NCBI GenBank assembly: GCA_019747455.1
Contig: JAIEQT010000282.1
Span: forward strand, 1-5,581
Length of the DNA stretch: 5,581 nt
Origin: Chitinophagaceae bacterium
GTDB lineage: Bacteria; Bacteroidota; Bacteroidia; Chitinophagales; Chitinophagaceae
Direction of reading: 5' to 3'
Each line of letters opens with the position of its first letter. Position 1 is the first letter of the stretch. Made by a program: the position numbers and the translations under genes. Positions 1-5,581 of this stretch are shown here, one piece after another. The notes beneath the pieces are model-generated. The model worked only from the letters and a program-made list of their open reading frames with translations, did not search any database and was not told where the DNA came from.

Positions 1-100
1 GACTCTTTTCATTCATGAGCATTACGCTGCCCTTGCCAAAGTCTTTATCTATCTTATCTATCGTTAGTTTTAACGCTTTTAATTTTTCTGCATTGCTCAT
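1..100 (-). CDS. recA: RecA recombinase, N-terminal fragment (cut by window edge)
   Basis: Reading the minus strand from the ATG at 98-100 gives 33 codons beginning MSNAEKLKALKLTIDKID and continuing through KDFGKGSVM. The KAL...IDKxFGKGSxM pattern is the N-terminal signature of bacterial RecA (E. coli has QIEKQFGKGSIM at the same place), the helix and strand that mediate filament contacts. The Walker A and B motifs would lie past the left edge and cannot be checked. RecA is the cytosolic ATP-dependent strand-exchange protein of homologous recombination and repair. The gene is separated from the upstream transferase gene by an intrinsic terminator and has its own promoter candidate at 120-127, so it is probably transcribed independently. 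No obvious Shine-Dalgarno sequence precedes the ATG. The identification rests on only 33 residues, but the match is characteristic. Confidence 0.88.
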   Translation of the reverse strand, partial: MSNAEKLKALKLTIDKIDKDFGKGSVMLMNEKS

Positions 101-107
101 GATATTT

Positions 108-132
108 AATTTAATGGGTCAAATTTAATGGG
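108..132. repeat. 11-bp direct repeat over the recA promoter
   Basis: The sequence AATTTAATGGG occurs at 108-118 and again, identically, at 122-132, a period of 14 bp. The -7 promoter element overlaps the second copy, and the first lies in the expected transcription start region. It may be a small tandem duplication in AT-rich DNA, or a paired protein-binding site. It does not resemble a palindromic LexA box. Confidence 0.6.
120..127 (-). promoter_or_regulatory. Bacteroidota-type -7 promoter element for recA
   Basis: The minus strand reads TAAATTTG, an exact match to the TAnnTTTG -7 element used by the primary sigma factor of Bacteroidota. It lies 19 nt before the recA ATG, which would give a leader of only about 10-15 nt. 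No good TTG-type -33 element is visible at the usual spacing, so the call rests on the -7 box and its position. The element sits at the edge of one copy of an 11-bp direct repeat. Confidence 0.45.
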
Positions 133-223
133 ATGGTAAAAGTAGTAATTTTTAATTATCAACACTAATTTTTTTAGTATTTTTTTACTAACGCATTTAG
201 TTTTTTGATTATTGTGCTAAAAT
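133..223. other. AT-rich stretch with helically phased T-tracts upstream of recA
   Basis: This stretch holds T-tracts at 149-153, 169-175, 180-186 and 201-206. Their centres are about 21, 11 and 20.5 bp apart, that is two, one and two helical turns. Phased A/T-tracts bend DNA, so this could be an intrinsically curved region upstream of the recA promoter. Small overlapping inverted repeats (CTAA...TTAG, AGTA...TACT) are present but short. No coding potential is seen. Confidence 0.4.
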
Positions 224-249
224 AAAAACCCCGACGCAAAGGTCGGGGT
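224..249 (-). terminator. Intrinsic terminator of the GGT-family gene
   Basis: An 8-bp perfect stem, ACCCCGAC at 228-235 pairing with GTCGGGGT at 242-249, encloses a 6-nt loop. Read on the minus strand, the GC-rich stem is followed directly by TTTTTATTTTAG, the U-run expected of a Rho-independent terminator. It begins about 38 nt past the stop codon of the GGT-family gene. In the plus direction there is no U-run, so it is unidirectional and insulates recA from the gene upstream. Confidence 0.88.
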
Positions 250-286
250 GTATTTATACCTGTTTACTATGTTTTTTCACGGTATT

Positions 287-2185
287 TTACCAACCGATGC
301 CATAATCTTCTCCGTTATTAGAAGACCCTCCCCAAATACTACCATGTTTTCTATCCAACATAATGGCATTGATAGGCCCGCTGGTGCGATTCCCTAAACT
401 AATTTTATAGCCCATTTTCTTCAGCGCCTCACGGGTAGCTTCGGGTGTTTGGTTCGATAATAATAGATCTCCGGGGCGCGGTTTTCTATCGGCAATCTTA
501 GATCCTCCCAAACTCAGCCAAAGTTGATTGGTATTGATATTAGCGGCTTCGCTGGCTTGTTGAACCGTCATGCCGAATTCCTGCATATTGAGAAAGAATT
601 GTAATAGATTTTGATCTTGCGTATCACCACCTTGCACGGCAAATGATAGCCATGGCTTACCGTCTTTCAATGCCATAGTAGGCGTTAATGTTACGCGAGG
701 TCTTTTGCCCGGTGCTACCACATTAAAGGGATTAATGATTGAGTCTAATACAAAGCTCTGCATACGCTGGCTCATACCAACACCTGTATTACCTGCAATA
801 CAAGCCGGTAACCATCCGCCGCTAGGCGTAATAGATACAACCCAACCATCTTTATCTGCTGCTTCTACACTTGTAGTACCTCGCCATAAACGATCCATGT
901 ATTCTTCCTCTGCTTTTTTCAACATGGCTGTTTGATTATTATTGTCGTGAGCAGGTACAAAATTTCTTTTGCCCGTAGTATCGGACTCTAACGCGCGCTT
1001 TTTCAATAACTCGGTAAAGGGATTTTCTCTTCCTTCAAAAGCATACGGGTTACCCGGACCAATATCAGCCCTGTTTTTCTCCGGATCAATTTCTTTTGCC
1101 CTCGCAGCCGCATACTCCTTACTCAACAATCCTTTCATTGGTTGATCTTTATTAAAAGCCGGATCTCCATAATAAAAATCGCGATCGGCAAAACTTAAAT
1201 TCATTGCCTGGTATACGGTATGAATATATTTCGGTGAATTGTAGCCCATCGCTTTTAAATCATAGTTCTCCAAAATATTAAGCGCTTGTAATAAGCTTGG
1301 GCCCTGTGTCCACTGTTGTAGCTTATAAACATCCACACCTTTATAGTTTACGCGCATCGGTTCTTCTTCCTTTACTTTCCAGTTCGCGAGGTCTTGCTTC
1401 GTAATTAATCCGCCTTGCTCTTGTGCGCCCCTAACAAATTCATCGGCAATATCCCCTTTATAAAAACGGTCATAAGCCGCTTGTATAGCTTCTTTACGCG
1501 TTTTCTTATTTTTTAATGCATTCTGTTCTGCCTCTACTAGTTTCGTGAGTGTGTTTAATAAATCTTTTTGTACAAAAATTTCTCCGGCCTCCGGCGCCTC
1601 TCTTTTTTCGCCTTCATGGGTAAGAAAAACTTTTTTGCTATAAGGCCATTGTTTGATCTGTGCTTTTCCCCGTTCGATGCTGTTTGCTGTTTGTGCTTCT
1701 ATTGGGTAACCAGCAGCTAATTGCATAGCGGGGGCTAATACTTGTTTTAAACTCATAGTGCCATACGCTGCTAACATATGGCAAATGCCGCCAACTGTTC
1801 CCGGCGTTACGGCTGCAAGCGGACCGTACTCGGGCGGGAAGCCGTAGCCTTTTGATTTAAAAAATTCGGGCGTGGCACCTGTTGGTGCAACACCCAAAGC
1901 ATTGATACCAATTACTTTTCCTGTTTTAGGATTGTAGATCAATGCCTGAGTTTCACCACCCCAGCTTAATACATCCCACATGGTACAGGTGGCTGCCAGC
2001 ATGGCTATTGAGGCATCTACAGCATTTCCACCTTGTTGAAAAATCATAGCCCCGGCTGTTGCTGCCAATGGCTTTCCTGTGATGGCCATCCAGTTTTTTC
2101 CGTGTAGTGGTGGCTTCTGAGTAGCTTGTGAAAAAAGTGTTGATGTAATCGCTATAGAAGCGAATGCTAATAATAGTTTTCTCAT
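287..2185 (-). CDS. Exported gamma-glutamyltransferase-family Ntn hydrolase with altered substrate pocket
   Basis: The 632-residue protein starts with a signal peptide (MRKLLLAFASIAITSTLFSQ; likely cleavage near residue 21, SQA|TQ), so it should act in the periplasm. The rest has the GGT fold: GKPLAATAG near residue 40, QGGNAVDA near 51-58, PGTVGG near 128, the P-S-L-LQALNILE segment near 296-306, and the autoprocessing site GTTS-x4-DKDG, with T437 as the expected nucleophile exposed when the precursor cleaves into large and small subunits. The family hydrolyses or transfers gamma-glutamyl groups from glutathione and related amides. Here the arginine equivalent to E. coli R114 appears to be L97, Q430 is matched by R474, D433 by S477, and the GSPGGS loop reads QGGDTQDQ. 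This resembles the GGT-like branch (YwrD or acylase-like) rather than classical glutathione-processing enzymes. The large subunit is longer than usual, with extra sequence about 365-435. It is monocistronic with its own terminator. The substrate is unknown. Confidence 0.9.
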   Translation of the reverse strand: MRKLLLAFASIAITSTLFSQATQKPPLHGKNWMAITGKPLAATAGAMIFQQGGNAVDASIAMLAATCTMWDVLSWGGETQALIYNPKTGKVIGINALGVAPTGATPEFFKSKGYGFPPEYGPLAAVTPGTVGGICHMLAAYGTMSLKQVLAPAMQLAAGYPIEAQTANSIERGKAQIKQWPYSKKVFLTHEGEKREAPEAGEIFVQKDLLNTLTKLVEAEQNALKNKKTRKEAIQAAYDRFYKGDIADEFVRGAQEQGGLITKQDLANWKVKEEEPMRVNYKGVDVYKLQQWTQGPSLLQALNILENYDLKAMGYNSPKYIHTVYQAMNLSFADRDFYYGDPAFNKDQPMKGLLSKEYAAARAKEIDPEKNRADIGPGNPYAFEGRENPFTELLKKRALESDTTGKRNFVPAHDNNNQTAMLKKAEEEYMDRLWRGTTSVEAADKDGWVVSITPSGGWLPACIAGNTGVGMSQRMQSFVLDSIINPFNVVAPGKRPRVTLTPTMALKDGKPWLSFAVQGGDTQDQNLLQFFLNMQEFGMTVQQASEAANINTNQLWLSLGGSKIADRKPRPGDLLLSNQTPEATREALKKMGYKISLGNRTSGPINAIMLDRKHGSIWGGSSNNGEDYGIGW

Positions 2186-2214
2186 GAGTAATAATTAGGG
2201 TTACAAATTACTGA

Positions 2215-2229
2215 ATCTATGAAATAGAT
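2215..2229. repeat. Perfect 6-bp inverted repeat upstream of the GGT-family start
   Basis: ATCTAT at 2215-2220 and ATAGAT at 2224-2229 form a perfect inverted repeat around GAA. It lies 30-44 nt before the start codon at 2185, where an operator or a leader hairpin could act on this gene. The arms are short and AT-rich, so chance is a real possibility. Confidence 0.35.
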
Positions 2230-2256
2230 CCGTATTTGTTTGGATGGATGGGTCAA

Positions 2257-2289
2257 GTTACGTTTCGAGATACGAGCTGCGGGTTAGGG
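2257..2289. repeat. Degenerate heptamer tandem run (NNNCGAG-like)
   Basis: After GTTACG at 2257-2262, three consecutive 7-mers read TTTCGAG (2263-2269), ATACGAG (2270-2276) and CTGCGGG (2277-2283), then a decayed TTAGGG (2284-2289). The common core is three variable bases followed by CGAG or CGGG. Low-complexity runs of this style are, from memory, seen in intergenic DNA of some Bacteroidota. It is too short here to assign a function. Confidence 0.45.
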
Positions 2290-2341
2290 TTTGTTAGGCA
2301 ACTGCAGATGTATGATTTCGCTGGTTAATCGTGACATTTTT

Positions 2342-2376
2342 AAAACTCCCAGAAATATTCCTTCCATTTCCTGGGA
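2342..2376 (-). terminator. Weak terminator candidate after the signalling cluster
   Basis: TCCCAGAAAT at 2347-2356 can pair with ATTTCCTGGGA at 2366-2376, giving a 10-bp stem with one bulged C and a 9-nt loop. Read on the minus strand the stem is followed by GTTTTAAAAATG, only a four-base U-run. It begins 44 nt past the stop of the HD-YitT gene, the expected place for the end of the cluster transcript. The stem is solid but the short U-run makes termination efficiency uncertain. Confidence 0.45.
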
Positions 2377-2400
2377 TGATGGGTGTGGTGATGTACTTCC

Positions 2401-2420
2401 ATATTTCCTTTTTGAAATAT
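2401..2420 (-). repeat. Hairpin at the stop codon of the HD-YitT gene
   Basis: ATATTTC (2401-2407) and GAAATAT (2414-2420) form a perfect 7-bp inverted repeat with a 6-nt loop. The stem reaches into the first base of the TAA stop codon. No U-run follows on the minus strand, so it is not a normal terminator. It could protect the 3' end of the transcript or be a chance AT-rich palindrome. Confidence 0.4.
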
Positions 2421-3883
2421 TATGCGTGACGCTCTCTTCTTTTTAATATACCCCCCGATGCTTCTCTGATGGTGCTGGCATAAATGAATGCTTTAGGGTC
2501 CACCTCACTAATTAAATTTTTAAGCTTTCTTAATTCTAATCGGGTGATTACAGTAAATATAATGTCGCACTCTGCACTTACCTCAAACTTGCCGGGTAAA
2601 AATCCACGCTCTCCCTTGTAAATAGTAATGCCCCTGCCTAATTTATTTACTAATTGATATTTGATGGCATCACTCTTTGCAGATATAATAGTTACGCCCG
2701 TATAGGCCTGTACGCCTTCTACCACATAGTCTATACAACGAGTAGCCGTAAAATAAGTGAGGATTGAATATAGTGCCGTTTCTACACCAAATTTAAAAGC
2801 AGCGATGGTAAAAATCAACGTATTAAATGCCAATATAATTTCGGTGATGGTAAATGATGTTCGTTTTAAAGTATACAGCGCAAACACTTCGATGCCATCC
2901 AATGCCGCTCCGGCACGCATTACTAAACCAATACCGATTCCCAAAAAAGCACCGCCAAATATGGATATCAATAATTTATCGTGTGTTAAGCTAAGTTCGG
3001 GCAACCATTGCAAACAAATACCCAATAGTATCACACCTACCATCATGCGAACGGCGAAGCGCTTTCCTACAGAAAAAAAGGAAATGGCCACTAATGGTAA
3101 GTTGAAGAGTATAATATTCAAGGCCAGATTCCAATGATAGAGCTCATGGGCCAGTAAAGACATGCCCGTTACGCCTCCGTCAAAAAAATGATTGGGCACT
3201 AAAAACCCTTTTAATGCTATACCCGCCATCACAACACCCAAAAGCACCTGTGCAGCATCTTGTACTATTACCCAATTTGAATCTTTGAGTTTTTCATCAA
3301 CGCCGGGTTGTAATGTTTGCTCGAGTTTTTGTAGATTTTGTTGTTTTACTGCATCGCGCTCAGCTCTGGCTGTCTCCGTAAAATATTGATGTGACGTGAG
3401 AAAGCCTATTTGTTGGATCAACCATTCTGTTTTGCTTTTATATAACCCGATTTTTTTATTCTCGCTAAACAGTTTATCGGCGTTAGCCGTGTAATCCGGT
3501 CCACCTAAATAATATAAATCCGCATCGCACAAAATTTTAGCCAAATGATCTTTGGGTGATTGGGGCAATTTTGTTGCCATGATCATCGAAACTATTTTTT
3601 CGATTTGCTCCTCCGTATATCCAAATGCAGGCAGGTGTTTTTTGGCTAATGATGCGGATATAGATTCGTGTTGCTGATAATCTTGCAGGAATCCGCTATC
3701 ATGAAATAGCGCTGCCGTTTTTAAAAGTAAAAGCTCGTCACCATGTATGCCTTCTCTGGTAGCTATTATTTCAGAGGCCTCTATTACGCTTTTAGTATGA
3801 TCAATATTATGATAGCTTAGATAAGGCGGTAAACCACTTTCAAGCTTATTGATCATAAAATGATACGCTTCTTGATACTGCAT
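2420..3883 (-). CDS. HD-domain phosphohydrolase fused to YitT-family membrane protein
   Basis: The 487-residue protein has two parts. Residues 1 to about 165 are an HD-superfamily domain with its metal ligands visible: YHNIDHT (H25, H29), LFHDSGF (H61-D62), H72 and CDAD (D120, D122). Such domains cleave phosphate esters or phosphodiesters, often of nucleotides. A charged linker (about 166-204) leads to a YitT module with hydrophobic segments near 207-228, 253-271, 277-294, 304-323 and 345-366, the GGVTG motif (236-240) and the GGAFLGIGIGL-x5-GAALDG signature (310-330). It ends in a DUF2179 domain (about 395-475, with GRGITIYKGERGF at 416-428). YitT proteins are poorly characterised membrane proteins, so the HD part should be tethered at the inner membrane. 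The start lies 2 nt after the stop of the cyclase gene, implying co-translation. The frame is continuous, so the fusion is not an annotation artefact. The HD substrate is unknown; a cyclic nucleotide is an inference from the neighbour. Confidence 0.9.
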   Translation of the reverse strand: MQYQEAYHFMINKLESGLPPYLSYHNIDHTKSVIEASEIIATREGIHGDELLLLKTAALFHDSGFLQDYQQHESISASLAKKHLPAFGYTEEQIEKIVSMIMATKLPQSPKDHLAKILCDADLYYLGGPDYTANADKLFSENKKIGLYKSKTEWLIQQIGFLTSHQYFTETARAERDAVKQQNLQKLEQTLQPGVDEKLKDSNWVIVQDAAQVLLGVVMAGIALKGFLVPNHFFDGGVTGMSLLAHELYHWNLALNIILFNLPLVAISFFSVGKRFAVRMMVGVILLGICLQWLPELSLTHDKLLISIFGGAFLGIGIGLVMRAGAALDGIEVFALYTLKRTSFTITEIILAFNTLIFTIAAFKFGVETALYSILTYFTATRCIDYVVEGVQAYTGVTIISAKSDAIKYQLVNKLGRGITIYKGERGFLPGKFEVSAECDIIFTVITRLELRKLKNLISEVDPKAFIYASTIREASGGILKRRERHA

Positions 3884-3885
3884 AA

Positions 3886-4917
3886 TTATTGTATTACTTC
3901 GTAAAGCTTAACGGCTGCTTCTTTATTTTTCAAACTGAATGAGCCTATTTCTTTACACTCAAATGCTTGTTTAACTTTCTCGTAATCATCTGCAGCAATC
4001 GCAATTTGATTTCTACCGGCCGCCGACTGTATTCGTTGCGCTGTATTAACTGTATCTCCAATAACGGTGAAATCTAGTCTTTTCAGGGTTGCAGATCCGA
4101 TATTTCCCGAAACCATTTCGCCACTACGAATACCGATAGACACTTGTGGAGTGAAGGCGTTTTCTTCAGGTAGGGCCGCTACATTTTTACGAATGGCTAA
4201 AGAGGCATCTATGGCTCTATCTAAGTGATAATTTCCTTTAAATACGGCCATTACGCAATCCCCTATAAACTTATCTATAACGCCACCTTGTGCCAAAATT
4301 TCTTTTACCATCAAATCGAAATAGGTGTTCAACATTCTTACTACCGTATCTGGTTTTTCTTTTTCGCTGATGGCCGTAAATCCACAGATATCAATAAAGG
4401 CAACTGTTGCTTCTATATTTTCGTTCGCCATCAATGATTCTTCGTATTCTTTTGTACCCATAAAATTGAGTACATTTTCATCTACATACATTTTGAGAAT
4501 ATTATTCTCTTTAATAGCCTGTAGCGTTTCCTTCAGTTGCGCAACATGTTTAATGGTTTTGGCTACCGTTATTTCCAGATCTTCAAAATTTACAGGCTTG
4601 GTTACAAAATCAAACGCCCCTCTATTCATGGCTACGCGTATATTATCCATATCTCCATAAGCAGACACCATAACGGTTTTGATCAATGGTGTATTTTCAC
4701 AAATCTTGGATAGTAGCGTAAGGCCATCCATTTCGGGCATATTGATATCACTCAGTACCACTGAAACATCCGGGTTATCAACCATTTTTTCCAGCGCATC
4801 TTTCCCGTTTGTTGCAAATACAAACTCGTATTCGTTCTCTCTTATCTTTTGGCGAAATTTTTGTCGGATCAGGGTTTCCAAATCCGCCTCATCATCTGCT
4901 ACTAGGATCTTCGTCAT
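3886..4917 (-). CDS. Response regulator with class III adenylate cyclase output
   Basis: This 343-residue protein has no signal peptide or membrane segment and should be cytosolic. Residues 1-122 are a receiver domain: acidic D8-D9, phospho-acceptor D57 in SDINMP, S85 in VSAYGD and K107 in TKP. Residues about 123-165 form a helical, probably coiled-coil linker. Residues about 168-343 are a cyclase homology domain with a full catalytic set: metal-binding D176 (FIDICGFT) and D220 (IGDCVMAVF), adenine-selecting K216 and T284 (DFTVIGD), and transition-state N291 and R295 (VNTAQR). The K/T pair is that of class IIIb cyclases such as cyanobacterial CyaC, so ATP to cyclic AMP is the best prediction; guanylate cyclase would need other residues. 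Class III cyclases work as dimers, and receiver phosphorylation presumably controls dimer geometry. Its ATG overlaps the TGA of the upstream regulator (ATGA), which indicates translational coupling. Confidence 0.93.
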   Translation of the reverse strand: MTKILVADDEADLETLIRQKFRQKIRENEYEFVFATNGKDALEKMVDNPDVSVVLSDINMPEMDGLTLLSKICENTPLIKTVMVSAYGDMDNIRVAMNRGAFDFVTKPVNFEDLEITVAKTIKHVAQLKETLQAIKENNILKMYVDENVLNFMGTKEYEESLMANENIEATVAFIDICGFTAISEKEKPDTVVRMLNTYFDLMVKEILAQGGVIDKFIGDCVMAVFKGNYHLDRAIDASLAIRKNVAALPEENAFTPQVSIGIRSGEMVSGNIGSATLKRLDFTVIGDTVNTAQRIQSAAGRNQIAIAADDYEKVKQAFECKEIGSFSLKNKEAAVKLYEVIQ

Positions 4918-5291
4918 ACGATGATATGTTTTAATTTTTCCTTTAAGGAAATAAAATCAACTGGTTTGGTTAAAAAATCATCCGCGCCTAACTCAGTTGC
5001 CTGACGGTGATTTTCTGCGTCTCCATAAGCCGTAATCATCATTACTACGGGGGGCGGTGTAGCATATTCTTTTTTAATCTTTGCTAATAATTGTAAGCCA
5101 CTCATTCCGGGCATGTTGATATCTGAAAGAATCAAAACCGCTTCCTGATGATGGTCGGTCATGTATGCCAGCGCCGCTTCTCCGGAATTGGCAAAAGCAA
5201 AATCAAATTCACCGTCTCTGATTTCTTTTCTGAATTTTTGTTGAAAGAGCGTTTGTACATCCATCTCATCGTCTACAACAAGTATTTTCAT
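4914..5291 (-). CDS. Single-domain CheY-like response regulator
   Basis: The 125-residue protein is one receiver domain without an output domain. The acidic pocket D7-D8, phospho-acceptor D57 in [11 protein letters not shown]87 in ITAYGD and K109 in TKPVD are all present, so it should be phosphorylated. It is about half identical by eye to the receiver of the next gene, sharing an unusual first-helix pattern QKFRxxIRxxE(F/Y)xF, which points to tandem duplication. It lies 41 nt after the kinase gene and overlaps the cyclase gene by 4 nt. Possible jobs are phosphate sink, intermediate in a phosphorelay, or a partner acting on the kinase or cyclase; the sequence does not decide. The start is supported by MKILVVDDE, the normal first strand of a receiver. 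Confidence 0.93.
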   Translation of the reverse strand: MKILVVDDEMDVQTLFQQKFRKEIRDGEFDFAFANSGEAALAYMTDHHQEAVLILSDINMPGMSGLQLLAKIKKEYATPPPVVMMITAYGDAENHRQATELGADDFLTKPVDFISLKEKLKHIIV

Positions 5292-5332
5292 GGCAGCTTT
5301 TTTTGGTAAATCTACAAATATTTTAATGTGTT

Positions 5333-5581
5333 TTATGTGGTCTCAAGATACGGGATTTCAATCTTGAATATAGTGCCTTTTCCTAATTCGCTCTCTACCG
5401 TTAGCTTCCCGCCATGCGCTTTCACTATATCATAACTCAAACTCAATCCTAGCCCCGTTCCTTGTCCCGTTGGCTTGGTGGTAAAGAAGGGCTGGAAGAT
5501 CTTTTCCTTGATCTCATTAGGAATACCGGTACCATTGTCCGATACAGTGATTTCGATGGTGTCCTCTTTTTTTCGTGTTGA
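5333..5581 (-). CDS. Sensor histidine kinase, C-terminal ATPase fragment (cut by window edge)
   Basis: The last 82 codons of a gene entering from the right edge encode the C-terminal half of a HATPase_c domain. Visible boxes are G1 (SDNGTGIP), the F box ([16 protein letters not shown]) and G2 ([18 protein letters not shown]), followed by the usual last strands ([11 protein letters not shown]) and a short tail ending in a TAA at 5333-5335. This is the ATP-binding end of a two-component sensor kinase. The N box, the phospho-accepting histidine and any sensor domain are outside the window, so the stimulus cannot be inferred. No receiver domain is attached at the C-terminus; the next two genes supply receivers, making them the likely phosphotransfer partners. 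The 41-nt gap to the next gene has no terminator-like hairpin and no exact promoter match, consistent with one operon. Confidence 0.93.
   Translation of the reverse strand, partial: STRKKEDTIEITVSDNGTGIPNEIKEKIFQPFFTTKPTGQGTGLGLSLSYDIVKAHGGKLTVESELGKGTIFKIEIPYLETT

Larger units (their letters stand above)
2186..2419. other. Intergenic region between the signalling cluster and the GGT-family gene
   Basis: This 234-bp gap holds no gene I can support on either strand. It contains, from the right, a stop-codon hairpin, a second hairpin with a short U-run, a degenerate heptamer run and an inverted repeat, each listed separately. The GGT-family gene presumably has its promoter here. The nearest candidate is TAATTTG on the minus strand at 2204-2210, one base short of the TAnnTTTG consensus and without a convincing -33 box, so I do not call a promoter. 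Confidence 0.6.

Noticed and set aside
705..935. Plus-strand open frame of 76 codons
   Set aside because: It is antisense to the small-subunit part of the GGT-family gene and shows no family resemblance.
2204..2210. TAATTTG as a promoter -7 box for the GGT-family gene
   Set aside because: It is one base short of TAnnTTTG and no TTG-type -33 box sits at the right distance, so the match is too weak to list as a promoter.
2757..3389. Plus-strand open frames of 126 and 65 codons
   Set aside because: They lie wholly inside the HD-YitT gene on the opposite strand, encode no recognisable domain, and mirror the codon structure of a well supported membrane protein.
4225..4924. Plus-strand open frames of 70, 111 and 81 codons
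   Set aside because: They are antisense to the receiver-cyclase gene, whose catalytic residues are all intact. No domain or start signal supports them.
5292..5332. Internal promoter between the kinase and the stand-alone receiver
   Set aside because: The minus strand contains ATATTTG, which lacks the correctly placed TA of the consensus. The 41-nt gap is better read as an ordinary operon spacer.
1..5581. CRISPR array, tRNA, rRNA, insertion sequence or phage attachment site
   Set aside because: No repeat-spacer pattern, cloverleaf-like sequence, transposase reading frame or long terminal inverted repeats were seen on either strand.

Overview
The window looks like chromosomal DNA of a Bacteroidota bacterium, most likely a Chitinophagaceae-type relative. 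The evidence is an exact TAnnTTTG promoter element in front of recA, moderately AT-rich DNA, absence of clear Shine-Dalgarno sites, and protein wording typical of that group. The lineage call is an inference. All six genes seen are on the minus strand, so the window is described below in the direction of transcription, from high to low coordinates.

Positions 5581 to 2420 hold a tightly packed four-gene signalling cluster. It starts with the C-terminal end of a sensor histidine kinase (5333-5581, cut by the window edge). After 41 nt comes a single-domain CheY-like response regulator (4914-5291). This overlaps by 4 nt (ATGA) a response regulator fused to a class III adenylate cyclase (3886-4917). 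Two nt further on is a protein joining an HD-type phosphohydrolase domain to a YitT-family membrane module with a C-terminal DUF2179 domain (2420-3883). The spacing implies one transcript. A plausible reading is that the kinase phosphorylates one or both receiver domains, phosphorylation sets cyclic-AMP synthesis, and the membrane-bound HD-YitT protein degrades, senses or answers the nucleotide signal. The domain calls are firm; the circuit is a hypothesis. Two hairpins follow the last gene, the second being a weak terminator candidate.

Positions 2419 to 2186 are an intergenic gap with those hairpins, a short run of degenerate heptamers (NNNCGAG-like) and a perfect 6-bp inverted repeat close to the next start codon.

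Positions 2185 to 287 encode an exported gamma-glutamyltransferase-family Ntn hydrolase. It keeps the catalytic threonine but has lost residues that hold the gamma-glutamyl group in the classical enzyme. A good intrinsic terminator follows it (224-249).

Positions 223 to 101 are an AT-rich gap with helically phased T-tracts, a promoter match and an 11-bp direct repeat. It leads into the first 33 codons of recA, which runs off the left edge.
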